Of a DNA stretch of 64,000 nucleotides, positions 16,673-25,900 are shown piece by piece (within the stretch, counting starts at the first letter, position 1; each line of letters opens with the position of its first letter). The notes under the pieces are model-generated. The model saw only the letters and a program-made list of their open reading frames with translations, searched no databases and had not been told where the DNA came from. The position numbers and the translations under genes were made by a program. The DNA is taken from contig NZ_JAKKFI010000046.1 in assembly GCF_022230955.1 (NCBI RefSeq), positions 62,001-126,000 of the forward strand, given 5' to 3'. Source of the stretch: Micromonospora cabrerizensis. GTDB taxonomy: Bacteria; Actinomycetota; Actinomycetes; Mycobacteriales; Micromonosporaceae.

Positions 16673-16962
16673 GTCTCTTCCCCCTCGTTGGTCAGTAATT
16701 TCCGAACGCGGGCGGATGCGCCTGACTGCCAACGCGGCCCCGACGAAGCCGCAACCGGTCGGAAGCACCGCGGAGCGGCGCGTGCACCGACAGTGGCCGG
16801 GCTTCGAGGCCGCCACGACGTGCAGGATCGCCCGAACCTCACCGTACTGACGGACAGCGGCAATCCAGGACAGAAGCGGAGAATCGCTCAGGTTTCATCT
16901 TGCTGGAGGACAAGCCGCCAAACGGGCTGCGCCGTGCCAGCAGGTGCGCCCGACCCCAGCCA
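16673..16962. other. intergenic, no gene seen
   Basis: About 290 bp between the hydrolase start and the repeat before the anti-sigma stop. Short open frames cross it on both strands but lack ribosome sites and recognisable protein motifs. It must include the promoter of the minus-strand hydrolase; no clear -10/-35 was identified. Confidence 0.4.
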
Positions 16963-17012
16963 GGGATCTCCCCGGCAGGCGGTCGGGACGGGGATCTCCC
17001 CGGCAGGCGGTC
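16963..17012. repeat. 22-bp direct repeat, two copies, period 28
   Basis: The 22-bp unit beginning GGGATCTCCCCGGCAGGCGG occurs at 16963-16984 and again at 16991-17012 with no mismatch. The second copy covers the last bases of the anti-sigma stop codon. Two copies with a 6-bp spacer look like a local tandem duplication rather than a CRISPR. Confidence 0.8.
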
Positions 17013-17508
17013 AGGAGGTGCAGAACGACGCCGGCTCGGTCAGGCCGAGGTCCCCGCAGTCCCATCCGGTGCCCTGCTCCTGGAATCGCCAGCCCGTGCC
17101 GGCCGTGTAATGGAACAGGTAGATGACGCCGCCGGCGTCCGGACGCTGCACGTCGGCCGCCGCCCAGGTCTCGACGCACTCCACTTCGCGGGAAGCGAAA
17201 GACCAGCCCGCCGGCAGCTCGACCAGGGTCCCGAGGGTCTGCGTCGACGGACAGGTGAGACTCTGGTTCTTGACACTGGTGGGCGTGGACGCAGGTGGCG
17301 TCGGAGGGTCGGGCCGGTGGCGGGCGGCGACGGCGAGCGTACCGCCGGTGGTGACCACCACCGCCACGGCCGCGGCACCGGTGATGAGCGCCGTCCGCCG
17401 TTGTGACTGCCGCGACCTACGCAGGGCGCGCTCGTACATGTCCGCGGTGCCGCCGTGCTCGCTCAGATCGGACATGGCCTGACGCAGCGGCCCGAGGTTG
17501 TCGGTCAT
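17011..17508 (-). CDS. membrane-anchored anti-sigma-like protein with extracytoplasmic Cys domain
   Basis: 165 aa. ATG 17508 overlaps the sigma-factor stop (ATGA), so it is the partner gene of the sigma factor. Residues 1-38 are cytoplasmic and charged, 40-62 form one transmembrane helix, followed by a Pro/Thr linker and an outside domain of about 80 residues with four cysteines at 86, 111, 151 and 163. The N-terminal part is short and lacks an HxxxCxxC zinc motif, so binding to the sigma factor is inferred from coupling. The outer domain is repeated almost intact in the lipoprotein at 18148-18567, with cysteine spacings 25-40-12 here versus 23-40-12 there. Confidence 0.72.
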   Translation of the reverse strand: MTDNLGPLRQAMSDLSEHGGTADMYERALRRSRQSQRRTALITGAAAVAVVVTTGGTLAVAARHRPDPPTPPASTPTSVKNQSLTCPSTQTLGTLVELPAGWSFASREVECVETWAAADVQRPDAGGVIYLFHYTAGTGWRFQEQGTGWDCGDLGLTEPASFCTS

Positions 17509-18026
17509 CAGGCCTCCTCCATCACGGCCGAGAGCAGCTCGGGCGCTATCTCCCGCATACGGGCCAATGCCTTGCTGGTCTGACTCTTGATCGTGCCGAC
17601 CGAACACTGCAGAAGATCCGCGGCCTCGGCTTCGCTGCGGTCCTCGAAGAACCGCACCACCAGCACGGCCCGTTGCCGCTGGGTGAGTTGGGCGAGAGCC
17701 TGGTGCAGGGCAAGCTTGAGATCGGTACGGCGAGCATGGTCACTGCCGGGTTGAGCCACGTCGGCCAGCTCCCCGGGCAGGGACTCGGCTACCTTGCGGC
17801 GCCGCCACCAGCTCACATGCTGGTGGTACATGGCCGTGCGGGTGTACGCCTCGAAGTGCCCGGGATCATCCAGCCGGCGCCGGCCCCGGTGGGTACGGGC
17901 CAGCGCATCCTGCACCAGGTCCTCGGCGAGGTGCCGGTCACCGGTCAGCAGGAACGCCGTCCGTAGCAACGCAGGCGAACGGGTCCGGACGAACTCACAG
18001 AAAAGATCGTCTATGGCGTCCGCCAT
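17508..18026 (-). CDS. ECF RNA polymerase sigma factor, SigE-like family
   Basis: 172 aa from ATG 18026; the frame extends to 18107 but adds a proline-rich tail lacking homology. Sigma-2 is visible as RTAFLLTGDRHLAEDLVQDAL with YTRTAMYHQHVSWWRRRK, and sigma-4 as LTQRQRAVLVVRFFEDRS with SVGTIKSQTSKALARMR. This is the short actinobacterial SigE-type ECF group that directs extracytoplasmic stress or secretion genes. It is translationally coupled to the downstream membrane protein, which probably holds it inactive. The upstream lipoprotein gene has the same orientation and may be in the regulon. Confidence 0.92.
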   Translation of the reverse strand: MADAIDDLFCEFVRTRSPALLRTAFLLTGDRHLAEDLVQDALARTHRGRRRLDDPGHFEAYTRTAMYHQHVSWWRRRKVAESLPGELADVAQPGSDHARRTDLKLALHQALAQLTQRQRAVLVVRFFEDRSEAEAADLLQCSVGTIKSQTSKALARMREIAPELLSAVMEEA

Positions 18027-18147
18027 GCCCCGCTCGTCCTTCCACGTGCCGCAAAGTCTTCTGGGCAGCGGCGGCGTCGGTGCGACCCGTCGACTGTGGC
18101 GCACCATAGCCCGTGTGCGTCACCGCAGGCGACCGCGGTCACCCCGG

Positions 18148-18567
18148 TCAGGAGATGCAGAACGGCGCCGGTTCGATGAGGCCGAGGTCCTTGCAGTCAT
18201 ACCCGCTGCCCTCGCCGTAGTACTTCCAACCCGCGCCGGCCGTGAAGTGGAACAGGTAGACGCCGTCACCGGCAGTCGGGCCCTGCGGATCGGCCGCCGC
18301 CCAGTCCTTGACGCACTGGACACTGCCGAAGGTCCAGCCCTTCGGCAGCTCGACCAGCGCCTGAAGAGCCTTCACCGAGGGGCACTCGGGGCTGGTCGCC
18401 GCCGAGGCCGGCGCCGCGGGCGAGGCAATGACGACGCCATCGGCCGCAGCAGCCGACGTCGGAGCAGACGCGGTTGGGCTCGGACCAGACGCCGCCGTGG
18501 ACCCACAGGCGGACAGTCCGAGAAGGACGGTGGCGAGGGACAGCGGCAGGAGAGGACGTGCAGGCAT
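18148..18567 (-). CDS. lipoprotein sharing the anti-sigma's four-cysteine domain
   Basis: 139 aa. A type II signal peptide ends in the lipobox LSAC (Cys21), followed by an Ala/Ser/Thr-rich linker to about residue 60. The C-terminal 78 residues (Cys 62, 85, 125, 137; LVELPKGWTF, KDWAAADPQG, YLFHFTAG, DCKDLGLIEPAPFC) align with the outer domain of the membrane protein at 17011-17508 at more than half of the positions by eye. It sits 121 bp upstream of the sigma gene on the same strand. A role as ligand competitor or sensor partner outside the membrane is inference. No family was recognised. Confidence 0.8.
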   Translation of the reverse strand: MPARPLLPLSLATVLLGLSACGSTAASGPSPTASAPTSAAAADGVVIASPAAPASAATSPECPSVKALQALVELPKGWTFGSVQCVKDWAAADPQGPTAGDGVYLFHFTAGAGWKYYGEGSGYDCKDLGLIEPAPFCIS

Positions 18568-18791
18568 TTCCGGGCCCCTAGGGATCGTGGCGATCGTCGC
18601 TTACATCCGGGTACATGCGATCCACCGCCCGGAGGTTGCCGTCGACCAAAAGATTTTCGAACTCTTTCGGTGATCCCGCTCGGGCCGACTTCCTGACGTG
18701 ATCCGGTGGGCGAGGTCCAGCGCGTCGGCGCGGATGCTGCCCGCCCGAGGGTTCAGCCCGTCTTGCGCATGTGCGGACGCGGTCGGCGCGG

Positions 18792-19523
18792 TCAGTGGTC
18801 TTCGACGTAGTAGGAATGCACGGCGGGTTGTCCGGTGTAGTTGGCGCCAGCGCGGTCGTCGGCGCCGAGGTAGCGGTACGGGAGGCGGGCGTCACGGCGG
18901 CCGGTGCAGCTGATCCGGCGGCGGCGGGAGTCGTAGGTGAACCCGGCGGCGCGGAGTCGGGCGGTGAGGCGCTGCCCCGCGGGTCGCCCGTCAAGAAAGC
19001 GAATGCTGGACAGGTCCAGGTCGGCCACAAGCCGGCCGGTGGGAGTCAGCCAGCCAGCCGCACGGATCAGGACGGCGAGCTTGTCGCCGACGTAGTGCAG
19101 TCCGTGCAGACAGGTGATCAGATCGAACGTCCGCTTTGGTGTCCACGTGGCCACGGAGGCGCAAACCAGCTTCAGGTTCGGCGGTGGTGCCGGTACGGGA
19201 TCAAAGGCGTCAACCAGGTCCACCCCGACGAGGACTGTCCGCTCGGTCAACCCGGCCAGGCGCAGCTCCCCCGCAGCTTGGATCAGCGCTCGACCAGTGC
19301 CACAGCACAGATCCAACCAGCCAGCGGCGGCCAGGGGCTCGGCCCGGCCGGCGCCAACAGCGTCGGCGGCAAGAACGTCAAGAGGGTTGAACCCCAGCTC
19401 CCGGGTGTAGCTGTTGACCCCGGACAGTTGCTGCTCGCGGTTCATGGCGCAGTTCGCCACCACCGCGGACTGCTCCAAGGCGTCACTGCCCAGCAACTCG
19501 AAACTGGCGCGTTGGTCGAACAC
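18792..19523 (-). CDS. class I SAM-dependent methyltransferase
   Basis: 243 aa from GTG 19523, with GGGAG seven bases upstream. The SAM-binding loop is WLDLCCGTGRALIQA near residue 70, followed by VLVGVDLVDAF (acidic end of strand 2) and DLITCLHGLHYVGD. Similar proteins are annotated only as generic methyltransferases; no substrate motif is visible. It is divergent from a small hypothetical gene (63-bp gap) and not obviously part of an operon. Confidence 0.8.
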   Translation of the reverse strand: MFDQRASFELLGSDALEQSAVVANCAMNREQQLSGVNSYTRELGFNPLDVLAADAVGAGRAEPLAAAGWLDLCCGTGRALIQAAGELRLAGLTERTVLVGVDLVDAFDPVPAPPPNLKLVCASVATWTPKRTFDLITCLHGLHYVGDKLAVLIRAAGWLTPTGRLVADLDLSSIRFLDGRPAGQRLTARLRAAGFTYDSRRRRISCTGRRDARLPYRYLGADDRAGANYTGQPAVHSYYVEDH

Positions 19524-19585
19524 ACCACCATTCTCCCAGGACCAGCTTTCAGGGCGAACCCTCGCCGATACGGCTGCGAAGCAGG

Positions 19586-20050
19586 ATGATGCCGTGCGTG
19601 CCCACCGTGGATCTGCTGCGAGCCGGAGTGACCACGCCGCGGCTTGACCCGACGGCGTGTGCCACGTGGCTGGCCTCGGTGTACGGGAGCATCAGAGGAA
19701 CCGGTGGTGCGGTCACCACGTCGGCCGAGGAACCAACAGTCGGCCGGAACTACTACCGCATCGCCGTGCGACTCACTGACGGCACGCCGTTGTACGTCCT
19801 TCTCAACTCTGCGGCCGCCCTGGTCGCCGCGGCTCGACAGCGAGATCCTCATCTACCCACTCTGTTGTTCGCCGACGTCCCCGGCGGGGAGATCTATCGC
19901 CGAGCGGGGTTGCGGGTCGCCACCGCAGCCGAGCTGGAACAACCGATCGAGGATCGATTCCTCCGGCTGCTGACCGACGAAGAACGCCGGGATGTCACCT
20001 ACTACCGTCCGGCTCGGCTCGGTGACCTGCTGTTTAACTGGTTCGACTGA
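19586..20050 (+). CDS. conserved-looking hypothetical protein
   Basis: 154 aa, not recognised. The composition is normal for a cytoplasmic soluble protein, with several aromatic-rich stretches (GRNYYRIAVRLTDGTPLYVLL, DVTYYRPARLGDLLFNWFD), no signal peptide and no transmembrane segment. Third-position GC is high along the frame, supporting coding. ATG 19586 is preceded by AGCAGG; a GTG a few codons downstream is an alternative. It is divergent from the methyltransferase. Confidence 0.6.
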   Translation: MMPCVPTVDLLRAGVTTPRLDPTACATWLASVYGSIRGTGGAVTTSAEEPTVGRNYYRIAVRLTDGTPLYVLLNSAAALVAAARQRDPHLPTLLFADVPGGEIYRRAGLRVATAAELEQPIEDRFLRLLTDEERRDVTYYRPARLGDLLFNWFD

Positions 20051-20198
20051 CCTGCCCGCCAACACCTGTCCCCATCAGCGGCCCTTCGAGTGCGCCGGTC
20101 TGGCTGCGCAGCTCTGCCGCAAGGTCGTACGAATCGGGCCCGCGGTCACCGCCGCCGCTTCGCCGTGCCCGTCCGTGCGCTCCTGTCACCGGTACGGT

Positions 20199-21396
20199 GT
20201 GCCGGTGCAGACCCTGGCGACGATGCGCTCCGGAGCCACGCGCGAGCGGTTGCTCTGCCATCCCATGCTGCCGTTGATAGCCGGTTGGGACGCCGATCGC
20301 CCGGCGATCCGGATCTGGGAGTACGCGGTCGGGCAGCTGCGTGAGATCGGCTGCGTAGGTGCGGAATCGGCCGTCTACAGCCCCAGCGGCGATGACCGGT
20401 GGCAGCGGACACCCTCTGCCGCCTGGCATCCGGGCGAGCCGCAATTGGTGGTGGCGGACAGCAACACCACGACCCGCTGGACCCCTTCGGGCATCACCAC
20501 GATCGATGAGGTTCCACCGACCGAGCACGCACGGGAGGTGGCATTCAGTCCGGACGGCCGGAGGCTCTGGTTGTCGCCTGGGCGGAGAGGACGGCTGGGA
20601 GTCGTCCATCACGCTCGACCTCATCTCCGGCGCAACCACCATCGGCCCGCCCTGGGACACCGGAGTCGCGCTGTATCCGGGCGGTGGCCTCTTGGCCACC
20701 CTCCAGAGCGATCAGGGCGCCACGCTGGTGCTCTTCTCCCGAGACACCGAACCGGTGCTGCGGCCGATGCGGCGGGCGTTGATCCTCGACTGCGACTGCT
20801 ACGAAACACCAGTCTTCAGCCCGGACGGGCGGCATCTCGCGGTACGGGGCAACGCGTACGACAACTCGGTCGAGGTGTTCGAGTTCCCTTCGCTGCGCCG
20901 CGTTCTCGGCCTGACACTCGGAGACCCCAGCCCGGGATATCCATACCCGCAGGAATGGCTGGACAGCATGAACGCCTGGTCGCGCCACAACCTCGCCTTC
21001 GGACCATCTTCCGGTGTTCTCTGCATCGGTACGCCAGATGGTGCCGTCATCGAGATCAAGGTCGACGGAGAACAGGTGACCGAGTACGAGGTGCTGCCCG
21101 GATCGGCGGTGACCGCCCTGGCTTCCACCGCCACGGGCGAACTGGTCGTTGCCGGCGGCGACGGCACTCTTCTGGTGCTGTCGAGGGGACAGGCCGCCCC
21201 GGCCCGGGCATCAACTGCCGCGGTCACCGAGTTCCTTGCCGGCACCTCCGAGGCGTCGGTCATCGACATGGACCAGCTTGATCTCACCGACGGCACCCAG
21301 ACCTGGCAGCCCGGCGAGTTGGAGACGGTCACCGACACGTCGACGAGAGACCCGTCGTGGCTGAAGATCCGGGCTTCCATGAACAGGCTCGCTTAA
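20199..21396 (+). pseudogene. WD40-like beta-propeller gene split by a frameshift
   Basis: Two overlapping frames carry the two halves of one protein. The first (from about GTG 20199) reads LIAGWDADRPAIRIWEYAVG and AFSPDGRRLWLSP; the second continues as GEDGWESSITLDLISGATT, VFSPDGRHLAVRGNAYDNSVE and AVTALASTATGELVVAGGDG to the stop at 21396. The junction is at about 20574-20590, in TCGCCTGGGCGGAGAGGACG, where one extra base (or loss of two) moves the frame. The repeats are propeller blades (FSPDGR motif). Either a recent pseudogene or a sequencing error; the second frame alone starts (20359) in nonsense. Start codon uncertain. Confidence 0.7.
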
Positions 21397-21631
21397 CGCG
21401 ACGCGGCGGCGTCGGTGGGCACTATCCGGCCGATCGGCATTCGGGCGTACGCAATTGACGAGCGGTCGCTCACGTAGCCATGAATACCGCAAAACCGAAG
21501 GATCGAATGGATGAACACCTGGAGAAACTTCCAATACAATTAAATGTCCCTCCGGTGCTATTTCCGCGTGGCCCTCCGGGAGCACGCGCCAGTTCATCGT
21601 GCTATACCCTGGCGCTGAACTGGAGGAATGA
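21397..21631. promoter_or_regulatory. AT-richer gap upstream of acyltransferase
   Basis: The last 130 bp is noticeably AT-richer than the surroundings (AATACAATTAAATGTCCC near 21534), suggesting the promoter of the acyltransferase gene. GGAGG at 21622-21626 is its ribosome site. No inverted repeat was noted. Confidence 0.35.
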
Positions 21632-22798
21632 ATGACGTCGACACCTGCGGCCGCCACGAGCCGACTGCACATTCCCGCGCTGACAGGATTGCGCTGGTTC
21701 GCTGCACTCGCTGTGTTCTTTCATCACTCGGCACAGCACGAGTCGCTGCCCGATCCGATTCGACGGATCATGGGAGCGGGCAGCAACGGTGTTACTTTCT
21801 TCTTTCTGCTGTCCGGGTTTGTGATCGCTCTGAGCTACTTCGACGGCGCCACTCGGCCCACGCTGCACAGCACCTGGAACTATCTGGTCAGTCGCCTGGC
21901 CCGGGTCTACCCGCTCTACCTGCTGGTTCTCGTCGTCGTTTGGCTGGCGGTGGACGGCGCCTCCAACGCAAGCCGGTTCCTCATCCAGGTCCTCGCCCTG
22001 CAGTCCTGGCATCCATCACTGGTCGTGGCCTACGGCATCAACGCGCCCGGCTGGTCGATCGGCGTCGAGTTCTTCCTGTACGCGTGTTTTCCGTTGCTGG
22101 TACTGGCACTGCGCCCGATTTCCACCAACGTCAAGGCGCTCCTTGCCGTGGCAGTGGTGGTGATCGTCGGGGCCTTCACGCTCGCGGCGCTCTTCCACGG
22201 CTTCCGCAACGGGCTGCCCGCCACGAACCCATTCAGTGCGCACCGGTGGCTCTACCGCACGCCGGTCACCCGGCTGGGAGACTTCACACTCGGCATGGTG
22301 GCGGCACTGCTACTGCGCCAGGCCATGCGACACCGACCCACGGCGGGCAGTTGGGACCGAGTGCTGTCGCCGTTGTTGACGTGGCTCCCCCTCGCCACGA
22401 CCCTGTTGCTGATGGCCTGGCCCGGGCGCACCCGCTACTACGCCAGCTATGACGCGCTGTGGATGCTCCCGGCGGTGCTGCTCTTCCTCGGCCTCAGCTA
22501 CTATCCGAAGTCTGCGCTCAGCCACTTTCTCAGTACTCGACTCGTCGTACTTCTTGGCGAGGTCTCGTTCGCCTTCTATCTGGTGCACCGTCCGCTGATG
22601 CATGTGTTCGGAGCGGAGTCGTGGGCGCAGGAAAGCCTGCTCTCCTACTCCGTCAAGATGGTGCTGCTGATCGCCGTAATCGCCGTCGTCGCGGCCGGAT
22701 GCCATTTCCTCTGGGAGCGTCCGGCACAGCGGTTCCTCAACCGCCGAATGCGGATCAAGGAGACGACCACGAAGCCTGCTCCGGTGCTCGTACCGTAG
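21632..22798 (+). CDS. acyltransferase family 3 membrane protein (OafA-like)
   Basis: 388 aa from ATG 21632 with GGAGG five bases upstream. The N-terminal family motif ALTGLRWFAALAVFFHHSAQH contains the conserved histidine pair; about ten hydrophobic helices follow, with SRLARVYPLYLL after helix 2 and PGWSIGVEFFLYACFPL in the middle, both standard for the family. These proteins transfer acyl groups, often acetyl, across the membrane onto sugars, peptidoglycan, exopolysaccharide or secreted metabolites. There is no adjacent sugar pathway to fix the substrate. The C-terminus is a short basic cytoplasmic tail. Confidence 0.9.
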   Translation: MTSTPAAATSRLHIPALTGLRWFAALAVFFHHSAQHESLPDPIRRIMGAGSNGVTFFFLLSGFVIALSYFDGATRPTLHSTWNYLVSRLARVYPLYLLVLVVVWLAVDGASNASRFLIQVLALQSWHPSLVVAYGINAPGWSIGVEFFLYACFPLLVLALRPISTNVKALLAVAVVVIVGAFTLAALFHGFRNGLPATNPFSAHRWLYRTPVTRLGDFTLGMVAALLLRQAMRHRPTAGSWDRVLSPLLTWLPLATTLLLMAWPGRTRYYASYDALWMLPAVLLFLGLSYYPKSALSHFLSTRLVVLLGEVSFAFYLVHRPLMHVFGAESWAQESLLSYSVKMVLLIAVIAVVAAGCHFLWERPAQRFLNRRMRIKETTTKPAPVLVP

Positions 22799-22858
22799 AG
22801 CCTCGGTGGGTGGTGAATCGCCGAGGCCGCACCTGCCGGCCCCTGACACTGCGCGAGC

Positions 22859-22898
22859 CCCGGAGGGGTCGGCGGGCGTTCCCGCCGCCCCCTCCGGG
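22859..22898. terminator. hairpin terminator between convergent genes
   Basis: A long GC stem (22859-22876 with 22881-22898; CCCGGAGGGG, one mismatch, CGGCGGG) closes a four-base CGTT loop. It sits 60 bp after the acyltransferase stop and directly after the acylase stop at 22904 on the other strand. A smaller 7-bp hairpin (22800-22806 / 22821-22827) precedes it. No T-tract, as is common in GC-rich genomes. Confidence 0.7.
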
Positions 22899-22903
22899 CA
22901 CGG

Positions 22904-25900
22904 TCACTTTCCGTACAGCTCGACCTCGTAGAGCGAGAAACCGTACGAGGTGGCCCGCTTGACCCCGTACACCCGCACGTAGCGGGCGGCGACCGGGGCG
23001 AAGGTGACGTTGTCGACGCCGCCGTTGCCGGTGGTGGTGGCGAACACCGGCGTCCAGGAGGTGCCGTCGCCGGAGGCCTCGATCCGGTACGAGGTGCCGT
23101 ACGCGGCCTCCCAGCGCAGCACCGCCCGACTGACCGTGCGGGTCGCGCCGAGGTCGACCCGGAGCCACTGGTTGTCCTTGTAGCTGCTGGCCCACCGGCT
23201 GCCGACGTTGCCGTCGACCGCCTTGTCCGGGGTGTGGCCGGTCAGGAACTGGGTGCTCGACGCGGTGGCCGGGCGGCCCTGCGCCAGGTTGGTGACGTCG
23301 TCACCCCGGCGCGCCGGGAACGAGACCACCTGCTGGTAGGTGGGGCGGTTCTGCCAGGCGATCACCGGGTGGGTGATGCCGCCGAGCCCGGAGTGGGCGA
23401 TCGAGTCGGCGCACCACTGGTCGCCGGCCCCGCAGGACTTGTCTCCGGGGTAGACAGTGCTGGCCGGCACCGCGGCGGCCTGGCCGAGCGCGTCGAGCAG
23501 CGCCTGTCGGCACGCGCCGAGGTTGCCGTTGCCGCAGTACGCACGGCCCAACCCACCGGCCACCGGGTCGCCGAGCACGGTGCGCAGGTCCTTGTCGACG
23601 TAGCCCCACCAGCCGTACTGGAACGACGAGCCCTTGTGCGCCTGCCCCTGCAACGCCCAGCTCGCGGCGCCGTCGCGTCCCCCGTTCTGGCCGCCCGACG
23701 GCGCCTCGTTCACCTCGATCGCGTCGACCAGCGCGGCGTAGAGGTCCGGTCCGAGGCCGGGGCGGAACTGCGCCGAGGCCAGCAGCGGCCACCAGGCGTC
23801 GAAGATCCGGATGGCGTCGGCGTGCTGGTAGACCTTGGAGCCGGGGGACGTCTCCACCCGGCGGACCCCGGCCTGCTGCCAGGCGCGCAGCTTGCCCACC
23901 GCGTCGGCCAGCGCCGGATCCGTGACCGGCGTGCTGTCCAGCACCCGCAGCAGGTCGCCGAGAACCTGCTGGCCGCGCAGGTCGGTCACCGCCGCATCCG
24001 CCATGATCTTGACGACGTCGGCGCGGCCCAGCTTGCGCTGGGCGATCGCGGCGCGCACCGGGCCGTCGAGCAGCTGAGCCCGGTGTACGGAGCCGAAGCT
24101 GAAGTTGCCGTCCGCCGCGCCGAAGTCCAGTGCCTGCTTGTTGTTCCAGCTGACGTAGTAGTCCTGGTTCACCGACTGGGGATGCGCCGACGGCGGGATG
24201 TAGGTGGCGTCGTTGGTGTCCGGGTTCCAGCCGGCCCACTCGTACGCCGGTTCGGCCTTCGTGGGCAGGTTCGGGTCGGCGGTGGCCGGACGGACCGGGT
24301 TCGCGCCGGAGTTGAAGTACGCCGCCTCGGTCGAGTTGACGTAGAACCAGTTGAACGCGTACCCGACGTCGGCCGCGGACGCCTGGAAGGCCGCCGCGCT
24401 GCCCATCGCCGACGGGTCGTTGAAAGCCTGGAAGCCGATCGCCGAGTCAGCCTCGTGCCGGTAGGTCGAGCGCAGTTTGGTGAACGCGGTCGGCTGCCCG
24501 TTCACCAGGCCCCGGTGGGCCACCAACCCGTACCTGGTGCGCAGCGCGCGCAGTGTGTACGAGCCGGCCGGGGTGGAGTCGGCCAGCGTCGGGGACCAGG
24601 AGTTGCGTTGCTCCAGCGCCTCCATGGCGAGGCACTGCCCGTGGTAGAGGTAGCGGTTGGTGCGCAGGGTCGGGGCGCTGCCGTCGGTGGTGCACAGCGG
24701 CACCGCGTACGTGTCGGTGAGGTCCTGTGCGGCGGAGGTCGCGCTCCAGGCGTAGTCCTGGCCCCGGCCGAGCAGCACGTAGAGGTTGAGCCCGGCGAAC
24801 GCGGCGCCACGACCGCTGATGCCCGGCCCCTGCAGCTCCTGGAGCATCAGCAGCTGCGGCGCGAAGTAGCCGGTCTGCGGCCCGAACACGGCGACCGGGT
24901 TGCCGGTGGTGGTGTGCCGCCCGGAGACCACGACCGCGTTGGACATGCCGTGCGCGCGCAGGTTGGCCAGGCCGCCGAGCAGCCCCGGGGTGGCGGTGCT
25001 GGCGCCGGTGCGGGCGGCGGCCCCGCCGGTGGCGTCGTAGGCGAGGGGTTCGGCGACAACCGAGCCGGCGTCGGGGAGCACCGCGCTGGTCGCGCCGGGC
25101 GGGGTCGCCCCGTACGGGAAGCTCTGCCCGTCGTGCAGGGTGAGCACGGTCTCCGGGTCGTTCTGCGAGCGGAACGCCGTCCACACGCGGTCGCCCTCGG
25201 TGACGCCGTACTTCGCCCGGGCGGCCACCCGGACCAGCGCGGACTGGATCTCGCTGCCGCCGCCCCCGCCGAAGAGCCCGCCGACGACACCGGCGGTGGC
25301 GATGAGGTCGGTCATGGTGAAGTGCGTCGGCTTGCCGGCGCCCGCGAGCACGTACTCGCCCGGGTAGTTGTCGTCGGCGATCGACTTGTCGATGTAGGCG
25401 TTGATGCCGGAGATGTAGTCGACCACGTCGGTGTAGAGCTGCTGGCCCCGGGCGCCCTTGAGTCGCAGAGCGTCCACCTGGGCCTGCAGGTCCACCTCCG
25501 AGTAGGGCGAGTTGGCCCAGATGCTCTGCTCCAGCTCCCGGTTGCCGGGCGCGCCGCCGGCGAACGAGGTGAGCGTGCCGCGACCGGCATGGCGGAGCAG
25601 GTCCATCACCCAGAGCCGGTCCTGGGCCCCGGCGTAGCCGGCGCCGAACATGGTGCCGGCGCGGGTGGTCCCGGTGACGTGCGGGACGCCGGTGGCCTTG
25701 TCCCGCACGATGGTGACGTCTGCGCGCGGCGAGACGGTGCTCTCGACCTGGGCGGCCGGGACGCCGAACGAGGCGTCATTGTAGAAGTGGGCGATCTGCT
25801 CGTCGGTCAGCCCGGCGTAGTTGTAGACCAGGTTCGCGTACTCGTCGAGCTGGTCACTGGAGTGCGCCGGGCGGGTGCCGAGCGCCTGGTGCGCCAGGAT

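Noticed and set aside
16963..17012. Possible CRISPR repeat pair
   Set aside because: Only two units with a 6-bp gap and no cas genes; a simple tandem duplication.
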